Shown here: piece by piece, positions 20,560 to 34,084 of the stretch
Numbering within the stretch: the stretch's first letter is position 1
Layout: each line of letters starts with the position of its first letter
Assembly: GCA_025677835.1 (NCBI GenBank)
Contig: JAIXMR010000091.1
Span: forward strand, 1-64,000
Reading direction: 5' to 3'
Length of the DNA stretch: 64,000 bases
Source: Sporodiniella umbellata
Lineage: Eukaryota; Mucoromycota; Mucoromycetes; Mucorales; Rhizopodaceae
Notes under the pieces: model-generated
What the model was told of the DNA's origin: nothing
The model's input: only the letters and a program-made list of their open reading frames with translations
Database searches by the model: none
Translations under genes and position numbers: made by a program

Positions 20560-23500
20560 TTATTGGGGATTTACTATGAGTAAAAGACGAGAGAGCCTTT
20601 CTACTAAGGCCAGATGAATAGGAAATCGATTACTGTTGGAGGCAATTATGTTAATATAAGACAGGGCATGGAACTTTTGTATAATGTCTCTTAACGTGCT
20701 ATATGCTGAATGGTGGGTTTGATTAAAAACTAAATGTATCTAGGGCGATATGTGAGTCCTACAGCACTCTTGCGGTTTTGACTTACCTCTATAACAGGAG
20801 GATGGCAGTGGAATAGCCCATGACGGGTGTTTTCGGTAGGTGAGGGTGTATGGATCATGTAGCCACTGGCTAAGGGTATCATCCAGTTCTCAGTGCTAGA
20901 AGAAGGATCCAAGTTGAGCATGGCTAAAGACGCCCGTTCTCTTTTGCTCGAATAGGCCACACGATGATTCAAGAGCAACGCCTTGGTTTGATCCATCCCG
21001 TGATCGTCCAGGGCGTGCATCGTCTTCTTGCCTATGCCTGACTGGCTCGCTCCGTGGTTGGCCATTACAAGGCCCGGTACGTTGCTGTTCAATCCCTCCA
21101 TAGTCGAATGGGCTGTGGTCTCATTCGTATGAACCGTTTGTCCAGGCGCAAGACCTGAGATATGCAACGGAGATTCAAGATCCAAACAGACCACTGCAAT
21201 ACGTTCCTCGAGCCCTGTACAGTTCAACCATACCTTGAGCTCGTTCTCAAATAGCAAGCCCAGCTTGGAAATCACAAAAGTCCATACAAACCCTGTGCGT
21301 TTAGCAATCGCTTGTGTCTGTCGCCATGCTTCTTCAAACATCTTGGATGTCGACTGCTCATGCTTCTGGCGGTCAATCGTCGCAAATTCGATCAGCTCCC
21401 CATGATTGTCTGTCCACACAACCACCATCCATCGCCGGTCAAAGCTAAAGCAGTAGCCTAGATGAAGTACCGCCTGGTTCTCCAAGATGTTTGGAAACGG
21501 CACAGGTCCTTTCTTGATCGAATACTGAACAGTGTTGGGCACCAGACGCGGCAGTACGAACGGTGGGGCATAGATTTCAGATGTCGCGGTCGATTCGCCT
21601 GTCTCGTCGTTGCTACGGCTACGCGTCACCACCGCAAAACACTTGGAATACACAGAGAAAGCAATCGTCTTTAGTCCAAACTTTAGACATCCACCAAACG
21701 AAGCAGAGCGCAACACATGTTCCGCAGGCACTAACTGAACGACAGGCTTGATCCCTTTAGGCCGCTGTACTGCTTCATAGGATTCCATCAAACCATTGAA
21801 ACAACGCGCCATAGACATGTTGGAGGCAAGGTCTGAGATTGGGTTCACCATATAAACCACTGTATGGAAACCTTCGCTGTGCATCTGGCCTATGGCAGTA
21901 CCAAGCTGTTGACATTCTGTTTGGTAACTACGCATCTGTTGATCCTCTAGGCTTTCTCCCTCTTCAGTAGCTACAACAGGTCAATAAACCCTTCTCTGTC
22001 TTTATCGATGTGTGTATTTACCTAATAAACGTACAGGCACAAGTCCTTTACGATAACTGCCAGCGTTACCTGGATGATGTAGACCGAGCTGACAGGTTTC
22101 ATAAAGCGTACTGAGATTCTTAAAGAACTGAGCTACATTACGCTCAATCGACTCGTTTTCGGGGTAGATGATGAAATAGTGGATATGTTTTTTACACGAA
22201 TAAGGCTCCAGACGAAGCTTTTCCCAAAACATCATCAGCTTTGGCGTGCCTTCGATGTATTCCTCCTGTCGGTTCACAAGAATACTGGGAGCGCGTAAGG
22301 TATCTAGGTTGGGTTCGGCAGGTCTTCGTCGTTTGACTTGGTACTTGCCGTACTTGGAATGGGCTTGACTAGTCTCAGAGAGATCGTAATACTGTTGTAC
22401 GTTCAAAGGGCCTTTCACGGTCACAGGCGCAGGCAATAGAGGTGGTTCCATACACATTGCGTTCACATCCGGGTCGTTCTTTGCAAAAATCGTATTCAAA
22501 AGACCTTTGAAGTTTTGATTCATCGATTCTACATCGTGTGGTGTAGAGCAGGTATGGATAGAGTCTTTCAAAAAAAAAAAAAAAAAAACAGACACACATT
22601 GATTAAATCCAAATCTCCATAAAAAACTCAAGTTTTCTTTTACCTCCATGAAATTTCTGTAGTAGATTTCTTCGACGGGCAATGACCGATTTTGTCGTTT
22701 CTCCTTCACTGGATTCTATCCCATGAGAGAAAATGGACTCAATACCTCCTGAGAAAGGGTAGCCCCCCAACACGGCCTGTTGGCACAGATAGCCCAGCAC
22801 TTTATAGTCTTCATCTGTTGATATGTGGATCGGCCGGCTAAATTGAGAATAGCTGTCGGCCACTGCGTCCGCAAACGGACTATCGTACTCAAATGTGCTT
22901 GGGTCTGCCGGCGGGTGAGCGCGTCGGAAGAAGGGGGATGAGATCATTCGTTCAATAAACCGCGTCTGGGCAAGCACAACATGATCCAAAACACGGCTGG
23001 GCGTACTGACCAAACTACTGTCATCCGAGTCATCTTCCTCATCAGAGCTACTACTACTGCTGCTACTACTGCTGTTACTGCTTTTCTTACTATCGTTGTT
23101 GCTTCCATGATGGCTCGCGTTATGGGCACAACCATTGAGAGCGTCCAGTTGGCTTTCAGCCAAGACCTCTCTGTCGAGCGCGGTTTCTGATTTTTCATGG
23201 ACCAAAAGGAGATCTGAACTTGAGCCTCCCAAATCTGTTTCTTCTGACGCTTTGGCCTTTTTGCCCGCCTTCTTTTTCCGTTGTTTTTTTGTCCGACTTT
23301 TGGGTACGTAATCCGGGCTGTAGCTATTTGGCAAAGGCATGGCTTGACCGACATAGGGGTATGTAAACTTGCCGCCCCCTAAATACTTTGCATCGTTGAC
23401 AAAGAAGTCTACTTTGACCGGTGCAAACGTAGGCGGGATAAACAGGTCACGTGGCTTAGATGGACGGTCGGGTGGGAACAGATCAGGCAAGATGGGGGCG

Positions 23501-25493
23501 GGCTCTATCATGGCCACCTCTTTGTCCAGCACATCGAACCCCTCCAGTTCGTCTGTTTCCATTAACATTAACGGAGCCTCGTTTATAAAGAGTTCATCCT
23601 TGACCAAGACAGGCTCAGTCTCGAAAAAATCGAAATCCTCTTCGGTCACGCCCAGATCAAAGTTCTCCAGGTCGTTCATCGTATCATCGTTCCATCGGTC
23701 TGGCATGTCCAACAACATCTCATCCACGCCATGTACCAGGCCAAAAGGGTCGATAGGAGGTGGGTAGGAGGTCTGATCAGGTGCCGTCTCAGTCCTCACA
23801 GGCTCTACAGGGACCGCTGCCGGCGTGGGCGGTACCGGGGTAGCTGGGTCTACTAGCGTGCCATAAGACGGAAAATCAGGTATATCTTCAGGATGGGTTT
23901 CGAGGCTGAAATGGGCAAGGGCAAATTCTGCCAGAGACAACTGGGGTGGGTTTTTGGCTCGTGTTTCGGGGTCGTCGTAACTGGGTGTAGAAGCGTCTGT
24001 CCGTGGCAGATGGGTAGAGGCAGGCGTGGCCATCGACGTAGTCGTCATTGGACTTTGCGTATGCGTCTCGTGCATGGCTTTCTGCAAAAAGCTGGCCTGA
24101 TTAACCGCACTGGATTCTTGTGATAACATGTCTAATACCGAATGAATCGCACCCTCTTTTGGGCACATGAAGTTCCACAAACTCTTTTCTTTCCATGCCG
24201 ATCGATACCATTTGTCGCCTAGATTTTCGGAAAAACCTTGATTGTACTTGAACAGGCCGTGCGTTCCTGCCATGTCTACCGGCGATAATTTAGTGTCGGA
24301 TGAGAGAAAGATGAGAATAGTAGGATAGTAAAACACAGCATTGTTCTCTGTGCTTTTGATCGCAGTAAGAAAAGGGCGATAGCCCGCCTTGAACGCGTCA
24401 TGTCCAGTAAGAACTGTAGATGGAATATCCAGCAAATGCGACCATTGTCTCAGCACGTCTTCTTCTGTCTGTTTAGATAACTGATAGTGATCCGATGCAA
24501 TAACAACAGATTCTCCGGAAGGGCTGATGATTGCTGTACACAGAATTAGATGCGCGCAATAGATGCAGGATCAACCTTACCTCTCTTCCCTCGCGTTTTA
24601 TTGGGTTGTGATAGAATCGATTTGAGTCGGATACGTCGCGTATTAGGTTGGAATAGTAGATTGGTGTTTGCCAGATAGACATTGTATGTACAACAAAGTG
24701 ATGAAATGATTTGGGTATCTGCTGATTCTTCCCGTATCATACTGTTCAGTTCATCCTTGTTTGGAAATATGTAAAACTCCCCTAAAGGAACCGCTCCTTG
24801 AATCTTCATTTGACTAACAAGGCACAGTGTCAGTCTCTCTCTCTCTCTCTTTTTTTTTTTTCATCTCACTTACATATCCACCAAGTTTCTTAGTGATTTA
24901 ATAAACATTTTGTATTCTGTGGACACTCTTACAGGCGTGGCTGTATCTGATTGAACGCTGTTGGTGACAGGGGAAACTGTGGGTGATTGGAGTTTCGAGT
25001 AAGCATTTTCCCAGGTGAACGATCCAACTTTTGCCTCTAATTTCAAAAATGTCAATAAGGCTCATTGTTAAAAACTGTTATTTATCATATACCATCTAAT
25101 TCCCGAAGACTTTCGTTTGAATCCACTTTTCCTGTATGGCTGTCATCAAACCAAAACACCCATAGCTCAAGTAAAACATCTTTATCGGGATTTCTATCGT
25201 TTTCCTGAACGATCCGCCAAGTAACAGGAATGCTTGTGCCGAGTAGTTCAGAATAAGCTTTTAATAAGAGGTGGCTGGAAGAAAGAGGTGTGTTTTTTAA
25301 ATGATGAATAATGTCTGCTTTGTTGCAACGTTGATGGTAAACTCGATATCGTATCTGTGACACACCACTCTATTGAAACGGTCAATGGGAACGTCGTTGT
25401 TTATTTCTTTCTTTTTTTTTTTTTTTGGTCATTAGCAATAGAAAGTGACTGTACCACAACTAATATATTGGTTAAACTGGCGTCTGTAAGCAT
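20560..25493 (-). CDS. MED13: Mediator complex subunit 13 (kinase-module subunit)
   Basis: Large subunit that links the CDK8/cyclin C module to core Mediator and represses transcription initiation. Exons 25493-25455, 25369-25093, 25036-24874, 24813-24581, 24533-22644, 22564-22022 and 21970-20787 join in phase; a last exon ends at 20560. Total is about 1,490 aa. The N-terminus reads MLTDASLTNILVVSGVSQIRY with LLELWVFWF nearby, as in fungal Med13. The large central exon is acidic, with a poly-serine run. The C-terminal half contains QLVPAEHVLRSASFGG, LKTIAFSVYSKCFAVV and DRRWMVVVWTDNHGELIE, hallmarks of the Med13 C-terminal domain. The final piece TLRDIIQKFHALSYIN continuing to IHLALVERLSRLLL fits the family end, but the junction to it is off by one base with canonical sites. 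Confidence 0.93.
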
Positions 25494-28400
25494 AAGATAT
25501 ATAGAACTATTATATTTTCATCTAAGGACAATCAATAGAAAGATATCGATTTTAAGGAGTTGAATTCTGATAGATTTTTTTTTTTGGGAATAAAAAATTC
25601 CAGGATATGAACAAAAAAGTTAAAAATCAGAAAAAACGTTAGAAATAGGATTAGGCTCACAGTGTTTTGTTACAGCAAGCTCAAAAAAAAAAAAGAGTAA
25701 AAAACTGGCGGCTGGCTTCAAAAACCGCTTGATGACGTTTATGGTTCTACTAATTGACAGGTCAAGGTGCTGTATTAAACAGAGAAAAAAAGCTTTTGTT
25801 GGGGCGAACATCCTCCCAAATCCAGTTTGGTATCAAAAAACTATTTGTGTATAACTTAATACATTGTTATTAGGGTATGTTCCTAGGCAATAGAATTTGT
25901 TTTAAGAACGCGTAACCAAGATGTTCAACATTTTCCGATAGGGTGGTACAGTATATGCTTGAGCCAGACCCAACTCGTTTTGAGGTGTACATATTAAAAC
26001 ACATATTCACTGTAGTGTAAAGACGTTTACTTGTGTTGAACAGATGTACTCTTCAGAGGTTAAGATTTTCTTTTTCTTTTTTCGCTTTTTGGTGTAGCGT
26101 AGACCAAAGCTATATTTGTTCGTGTTTTATGGACACCCGAATTTGCAACGAAGTTTTATAGATTACTAGTGAGCAGCTTATAGGATTTTTTAGTTTGTTG
26201 TCTAAAAGGCAACCAAGAGCGCTAACTATAAATACGCAGATGACTTTTTGTAAAAGAGAGATGTCGCTGCAAAACCCTTGGACAGACCGGGCGAAATAGA
26301 CGCAATCTGCTTTTCTTTTTCTGGTTAAGAAAACTGGAGCCAAACTGTCACTTAGTATGATGGATTTTGAGTATAAAATACGCTCTACTCTAGAAAATAC
26401 AAGCTTTACAAAAAAAAAAGCATTCTTTCGGTTTTGTTGCAAGACCTATTGTTCATTTAATACATCCTCAAGAGTAATCGGGTATATACTGTGAGAAGTT
26501 TATTTGTATTAGGCAACAAGAAATTCCGTTCAAACCCAACTATCGAGCTTAAAGACGACATCCGTTGCTAAGAAAAAACTTCAGCTATGGGTTAGGTCTC
26601 AAAGAATTCAATACAACTTGGTTTTTATTTGTAAATAATCACGAGCAACCTTTTTTTAAAAACAGCTTGGGTTGATGTAAACTCTTTGAATAATAGATCC
26701 TATGAAAACTGCTGCTCCTACGACAGCTTCTGTATACTGTGTGAAGAACAGATAATCAGGCTTACAAAAATAGCAACTATTTCTTGAAAGACTATGCTCG
26801 CACATCCCCAAAATTAAAAGCCAGGAACGATGTCTTGTCATGGCACAAAGCTCAAATTTCAAATAAAAGCACAGATGCTAAAGAATATACACATAAAAAA
26901 AGGTTCATAATGTCTGTTCTAAGCTATCTTGACATCTGATTTTTGAATAAAAAGAAACAATACACTATAGACCTTGAACAACAGCCAAAAATAGTCGTTC
27001 GGGACAAACTATTGTATACTGGAACTACCTCCAATAAAATACATCTCAACGACTGGCGTCATGCATTCAGTATACAGAATTAATGGCTAATGTAATTAGC
27101 TTGTCATATCTGGGACAACCAGTAGTCTATGTAAGGATTGATTTTCAAAAACGATCCAATCAATAAAAAAAAATTCCAACTGATTAAATTTAAACGTTGA
27201 AAAACGATTTTTTATGTACATTGGTTCTGATGGCGGCTTTGGTTATTCTTAATCTGGAATTCTTTTTATTTGGCCTGACAATAATTTGACATCTACTTCA
27301 GACAGAGTAACACAAGGAAAATTTATATTACACAGTGTTTGTACAGATCTTGATTTTACTTAAAGTAGACCTCTTAAAAAAGAGTGAAACAAAATGTATA
27401 TATGCAAGCTAATAAATAAATTATTAAATATCAAAAACACTTTGAAACATTCACGTCTCTGACAGAATGTATTGGAGACGTTGTTAAACATTATTCTGCA
27501 CCAACAAAGGTAGGCATATTTAACTATATTGATTTAAGAAAAAGACTGAAGTCAATTGGTTATCCAATACTTTATAGTTAAAAGTTTTTTCCTGAATGTT
27601 TGTTCAGTAGCGGTCTCGTTTTTTAGAAACTGAAATAAATGAATTTGCATTCATTATCTTACCGAAACCGAATGTATCATCATGTATTCCTTCATAACAG
27701 AACCTATGTATCTAGGGGAAAAAAGGAATAAACCTAGACTTCAAGCAAAGACAAGGCGTTTGGATTTTAATGAACAATGACAAGGCATGTTAAACAAAAC
27801 TAATCGGTACTTTAGCAATAGTTTACTTTGGTTAGTCTCGTTTATGGAGATAAAAGTAGCCCATCTTTCTCCATCTTTTTATAAATTCCAAAAAAAAAAC
27901 TTTATTATTTTTCCTCACTTTAGTAGCTTTTATTTGACAGGAAGAACTTTTAGATACTTTTTGTAGTGAAAGTTTCACAAAAAGTACCAAATGGAGACTA
28001 CGCTTTGGTTGATCTTATTTAAAAAGCCTCTCGCGTTTCTGAATAGACCATCTGAACGGATTTTTAAAAAGGCGATCGTATATATTATATATTTATTTTT
28101 CAAGCAAAGAACCTGTTTCTAAACTTTTTGGTAAAACTGAGCATAAAAATATTTAATTAAAAAAGAGTTTTTTTTTTTTTTGTTATTATTTATTTTTATT
28201 GTAAAACAAGAACAAAACGTGCTTTTAGGGAAATAGGAATACAAAGAAGATACATATGTATATGTGTGCGTGTACGTGGGGTGTTTTGTTTTATGAAATG
28301 CATCTTGAAAAATCTTTTTTTAATATAAAAATGTGTTTTATTACTACGGAGTTCTGATAAACCGCCGATAAGTAGAATTGTAATGACTTTAGGCCTCGTG

Positions 28401-28554
28401 TTTTTTAAAGAGACAGAAATCGTCGTGTATAAAAGATTTATTCATAAAACCAAAAAAAATGTATTGCGTGTTGTATTGTAAATAAATGTGTGTGTTTGTG
28501 TGTGTGTAAAAATGTACATATAAGGTTGTGGTTGTTATTATTATTGTTCTATGG
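25494..28554. other. Long AT-rich intergenic region
   Basis: About 3.1 kb between the MED13 start and the 3' end of the seven-helix protein gene. Short ORFs on both strands lack ATG starts or recognisable domains. I found no RNA gene, terminal repeats or transposase motifs. It could hold a short noncoding RNA or decayed elements that cannot be seen by eye. Confidence 0.45.
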
Positions 28555-30160
28555 TTAAAAGTCGTGGTGTTTGGACGCGTGGTCTACCAGGTCCAATTGA
28601 GAGGTTTCACCATCGTCGACCATAGGTTCACTTTCAATCGTGGAGTGGTGGAGCGAGACAGAGTTGAAGTAGCGATCTTGAAGAGCGATAGATTGGTGTT
28701 GTTGCTGATGCTCTTCAGATTCTTTACGAGTGTTGTGATTATTATTGTGTTTTTGAAATACTTGTTGGTATTGTAACTGTTGAAGTTTAAGCTCATCCAT
28801 TGTCGCGCGATCTGATTGGAGGGCGGAAGAAGGTGCATTGGCACTGTAGTTGGCAGCTGAAGTTGAATAGTCTTGGGAAGTAAAGTTTGAATAGGAGAGA
28901 TAGGGTGTATTGGACTTTTCGTTAGCTGATTTCTCTGCACTGGAAGATTTCAATCCAAGGGATCCAGGCTCGTCAATTTTTGGGCTTTAAGAGAATGATC
29001 AATACATCATTGTATTTTGTGCTAGAAAGCTTACTTTATCAAGATGGCAATCACTACACCCAAAGTACACACAGCCCCAAGGAAGTTCCACATAGTACCC
29101 AAGACAATCGAGCCGGCCAGACTGATCAGAATACGATGTCTGAGGATACCAAAGAGCAAGAGGAATACCGCAAACATCCATACACAGACCACAATAATAC
29201 TCATAACGGATCGAATCTTGAAAATACCGGTCTTAATAGATGTATAACGAGGTCCTGCGGTGGTATTGAACTTCTTGAGGTGAGCTTCTAATATGCGAGT
29301 CAATCGAACACCTGAATAGAGTACGGCAAAACCCAAGCTAGAGCAATGAATAAACCAAAACACGTACAATAATCGTGTAAAGAGTACGGCCAAACTTAAA
29401 TTTCTTTCCGCCATAATGCCTGCTGCCAATGAAAAACAGTTGTTGATCAAAAAGGGGGCAAAGAACAAAGTGCCCCCAATGGCGTCTACTACTTTGGGCG
29501 ATGGTAACCAAGAGTTAGCAAGTACTTTATGACTCTAAAAAAAAAAGATATGCGTGAGAAAAAGGTAGATCTTTTTCCTGTTGTTGTTAATTTACGTCAG
29601 CCAATGTTTGTGCAATGCCGATCAAGTACAACGCAAAAGATCCATAGCCAAATTGCCAAGGGAACTCAAACATGACTATAAAAACAGTGAGAATCAATCC
29701 AGGTCATGAACTCACTTACAAGAGCGAGAGACTGTATCAGGAGCAAAGTCTACAATCAACATTATACTGGACAAGAGCCGAACTGTGATCATGCTTAATA
29801 AATAAAAACGAGTATTTTCTATCCACTTACGAAAATTGAAAAATACAATAAACATCAACATACAATCAATCGGCTTGGGTCGAAAGCATCCTTTGGATAA
29901 ACTGGCATCAAACAATTGGTGTCCTTTAATAAACAGTCGGTGACATAATAACGCTGTACCTATTTCTAATTTTTAGATACAGCCAAAAAAAATTTTGTGT
30001 CTATTTGTTTACCCAAAATGACAGTAATGCCTGATATGCCTACATTGACACCATGAATAACGGTCATTGCTTTCTTTTCTACACATCCTTGTAAGGTAAG
30101 TCGCCAATCACAATGACATGTGTCATCAAAACAAATCTTCTCTAATGTCTCTGTATACAT
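28555..30160 (-). CDS. Orphan seven-transmembrane protein
   Basis: Six exons (30160-30013, 29959-29831, 29782-29720, 29675-29596, 29534-29035, 28984-28555) join in phase to 449 aa. A short cysteine-containing N-terminus (ICFDDTCHCDW) precedes seven hydrophobic helices, for example HGVNVGISGITVILGTALL, CMLMFIVFFNF, FALYLIGIAQTLA, FFAPFLINNCFSLAAGIMA, LLYVFWFIHCSSLGFAVLY, SIIVVCVWMFAVFLLLFGI and LGAVCTLGVVIAILI. A hydrophilic C-terminal tail of about 145 residues rich in Ser, Gln and His follows. The topology is that of a receptor-like seven-helix protein, but I recognise none of the named fungal GPCR classes from motifs. A membrane sensor role is inference. A TG-rich microsatellite follows the stop. 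Confidence 0.8.
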
Positions 30161-33100
30161 TCTACTCTGACAAAAAGCTTATTGATAACAAAACGAAATA
30201 AATTAGAAAAACAATTAGCAAAAAAGAGAAAAAAGGAAAAAATCCTAAAAGAGGGCGTTTATGGATTTTTTTTTTTAAAGATCAGTTATTAAAGAGGTGT
30301 TGTATCGGAATCCCAACTGTCTTGTGCCCCTACAAACAAAAAAAAGTCTTGCTTTGTGCTCTAAACGAATCCTCCACTCAGCTACTTGTAGTATCAGTTT
30401 CTGTATCTATAGGATACTATTGATAACCTAAACCTTCTTCAAGGGACGAAAGGCGACTTTTGCTGATTTAAAATAATCAAATATATCATAGATAGGACAA
30501 GTATTACTTTTGTGTCACTTCTTTTCTTGCAACCCATAACTGATTTGTAACCCTTATATGGTCACTATAAGTTGTTCGGACCTGGAAAGCTCTAGCCTGA
30601 ACCTTAGTGACAATCCCTATATTACAGAACCTAAATAGGTTTATTGGCAAAAAAAAAAAATATATCTATATATATATATACATATATATATGTGTAGTGC
30701 GGCAGGTAAATAGTATCACTTTCTAAGAAATAAATAGCAGTCATTAATATCTAATTGTCAAAAATGGCTATTCCTTTTGAAAAATTGTTCCAAAATGCTA
30801 CTAGAGCAAATACGTTCACCAATTTTCAAAAAAAAAAAGAAAAAAAGTACACACACAGACATAATCATACAGCTAATTTATTAAAGACACACAGGTTGAA
30901 AAAAACCATCCGGCTAAATCGACAGCAGCCTGTCGCCAAGAAAGCAGAATTAGTAGGAGGACAGTAAATGAACCGAGTCCTCTAGAAGTTTGATGATATG
31001 GCCAACTTCAAAACCCTTTCTTTTACATAGTACTGATTGCTTTTAAACATGATAACACTTTTTAATTGTTGCAATTCTGGTCGAACTTTAATAACGTAGT
31101 ATTTTTACTTGCGGTGATCAAAAACGGTGTATGCTTTTTTTTTTTACTAATTTTTTTGCAGCTTAGTAGCATTCCTACAAACTGTGGACCGTCACTTTCT
31201 AGCTTCCTGTCTGTGTTGATGTAAACGCTTCCTGAAAGTTCAATTAGTAAATTTGTTGAGTTGGCTTTTCTTTCAAGCACTGGGTTATCAACATCCCTAG
31301 TCTCCAAGTCATCGTGAAGTACTTTTATTCTATATAAATAGAATCGATAGCAAAGTTATGAAAGGAGAGTAGTATTAACGATTACAATTTAAGTTCGATC
31401 AGGTCACTGAAAAAATAAAAATTGTATGATTAACAAAGTACACCATGTAGCAGTAATGCTTTGTCTCAATGCTGGGCTTATAGAATTTCTAGAGCCTTTA
31501 TACAATTTCAGATTCGGAGAACGGACCACCAGAATAAATTAATAGTGACATATTATAGGTATGGCTGAAAATCACGGATTCCAACATAAACCATTCGGCA
31601 AATTTTCCCTATCCAAAGCCAAAAAAGACATGGTCTAGGGTATAAAGAACAATAAAGGACATGAGCAATCTTCATGACATCATGAAAGCTTATTCAGGTG
31701 CCACGAAATAAATCGACTTGTAGTGTTAAGTAAATTTGCCCTTTGTCTTGACAACAAAACCAGGCTTGGAACAAAATTCATTGCAAGCGATGCTGTGCGA
31801 GCACAAAATGCATGAATTCAGATCTGCTCAGGCTTTACGTATTTTAGTCTTTGTTTTCTTACTTCCTCTATTTGCTGCTTAAAGAGTAAATGCCGTCAGT
31901 TGGGGTAGGGACATGGTTTTCGTATGATTCAGCCCATCCATTCTATGATACAGTAAAGATCAAGTCAATCTTGCTCTCACGGTTTAAATCAATAATACTT
32001 GTAAAATACCCAAGTTCCTCATTTGAGAGCTTATATATGATCCGTGAGGTCTAGTTTAATGTAATATAGAAGACCTTTCCATTCCTATTGACTACCCTAC
32101 AGCGTTACATTGTGGTTGGATCTTGATACTCTTGAATTTGCACGTTGGCAAGTCTAGAAAGATGTCGTGATCTGGCTTTCATAGCACAATGTAGCCTTGG
32201 GTATAAGAATACCTACACGGCAATCTATTCTATTTATATAATAGTACATAATTTAGTAATCGTCACCACGATAAGCCTGTCTCATTAGATACATGATTGA
32301 TTCCAATCAAATAAGTTTGGCAGTGTACTTTACAGGAACTAAGAATCTTGTGTGAAACAACTGTATCTTTTTAAAAGGCATCATATTGCAGAGGTGACCA
32401 ACGGCACTATAAAAGAACTGGTTCAAACAAATTTGCTATATTTTCTCTTTCCGCCCTATCACACACGCTTTATTGTCTCACAGACGCTCTATTTTATTTT
32501 GGCTCCGAAATAGCTTGTGAAAAAAAAAAAAAAAAAAAAAAAGTTAGTGTAGATGCGTGTAACACTGCCTTTTTTTAGTAATTGTGATAGGATCCACCGA
32601 AAGAAATAATTTCCGATCCATCAATTGCCTTGTGCGTTGATAGTTTGTGCCACTCAGTCTACAGTGGCTGTATAAAAATGATTTATTTTAGTGTACAACC
32701 GGGTTACGGTTTTGCTACCTCAAAGTGGTATACTCTTTTTAGGCTTTGTTCTCAAAAGAATGTTGATTACCTTTTTATTTTTTGGCTAAAGGTGCTTTAT
32801 TTATTTGCAGCTCAGAAATAATACTGTCATCATTTTCTATCAGGGTCCAAACGACCATTTCTTTCTCTCTTTGGTAACCAAAGAAATTAGAAGAACTTTT
32901 TCCGTTAATAGAGAGAGACACCTTGTTTTAAATAGGGTTCGTATCACTCTTAACTATTTTTCTTCTTTCTCTCATAATTAAGCATGTGAAGAGGACACAA
33001 ACAGTACCCCTTTTTTTACTACTTGCTTTTAGAGAAACGTGCGCGCGTTGCGGGGAAGCACAGCCGAGAACTCTTTAATTTCAGTCGCAGAAAAAAAGAC

Positions 33101-33478
33101 GATTTGTTCTGTTCACTAAACCTATTTTTAAAACCACAGGCAAAGAAAAAAAGACTTTCTATTTTTTTTAAAAGGCTCTATATTACAATACGTTTTGTTC
33201 ATAAATACCGTAGGTTGTACAATAACACCCAATCAAGCGGGATTTATAAAGATATTTTTCATCAACCTTTTGCTGAAACGTGGCTATAGAAAATAAAAAA
33301 AAAAAAAAACAAAAAAAAAGAAAGATCAGAGCAGATCCCAGTTGAAACACTGCCAACCAAATTTTTTTGTTTTCTTTTTGCCATCTGTCAGCGCGAATGG
33401 TTTTAATAGCCGTCATCCACTATTTAATATTAAAATCTACTAAAATAATAAACAAAAATCTCATTTAAACAAACAATG

Positions 33479-33514
<36 letters not shown>

Positions 33515-33566
33515 CTGTCGTGGCTTATTCTCTCTATCTTTATCACCTTCTTGAAACGCTATAGAA

Positions 33567-33599
<33 letters not shown>

Positions 33600-34084
33600 T
33601 AGAAATGAAGCCACCAGCGGTTTGATTGGCTTGTCGCTGTTTTGCGTTACCCGTTGGCTCGTTCTTTTTTTTATTGGCCATCTTTCATGGAAATAAAGAA
33701 CAATACCAAAAAAAAAAAAAAAAAAAAAAAAGAGCGACCATGTATTTTGCTCTGATCCTGAAACGAAACTAAATAAAATTGTAAAAGATCCACAAAAGGC
33801 GGAATCAGTCATTTTATAATACAGATAGTATACAGAGTGTCAACTAAATCTTTGAACCAACCAAATGCTATTTTCAGTTTTTCTTTCGTTTCAAGAAAAT
33901 GACCCAGGAACAGAAAAGTCCTCCAGAAATGCAATATTGGTGGTAACCAAACGATATAAATCTCTTTGCAGACTATTGCACTAGCAAAGCGCATCTCTTG
34001 GTTTCCAGGTCCCGAGGTCAATTCACAGTTGCTTTCAGTATCAATTGAAGTCAGTTCTACAACCATGAAATCAACTCGCTACGG
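30161..34084. other. Gene-poor AT-rich region
   Basis: Nearly 4 kb without a gene I can support. It holds a TATA/TATG microsatellite (30660-30692), A runs of 22-28 nt (32520-32542, 33480-33507) and a T-run/A-run fold-back at 33567-33596. Some stretches, such as the minus strand near 31140-31300, have protein-like translation without a start or a domain and may be decayed coding sequence. Confidence 0.4.

Noticed and set aside
22944..23354. 136-aa ORF overlapping the MED13 central exon
   Set aside because: Alternative frame of the acidic, serine-rich MED13 region; low complexity only.
25494..28554. Possible transposon in the 3-kb gene desert
   Set aside because: No terminal repeats, target-site duplications or transposase, reverse transcriptase or integrase motifs were seen on either strand.
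30755..30967. Plus-strand 70-aa Lys-rich ORF beginning near MAIPFEKLFQ
   Set aside because: Lys-rich part is a poly(A) artefact; no second exon or domain could be recognised.
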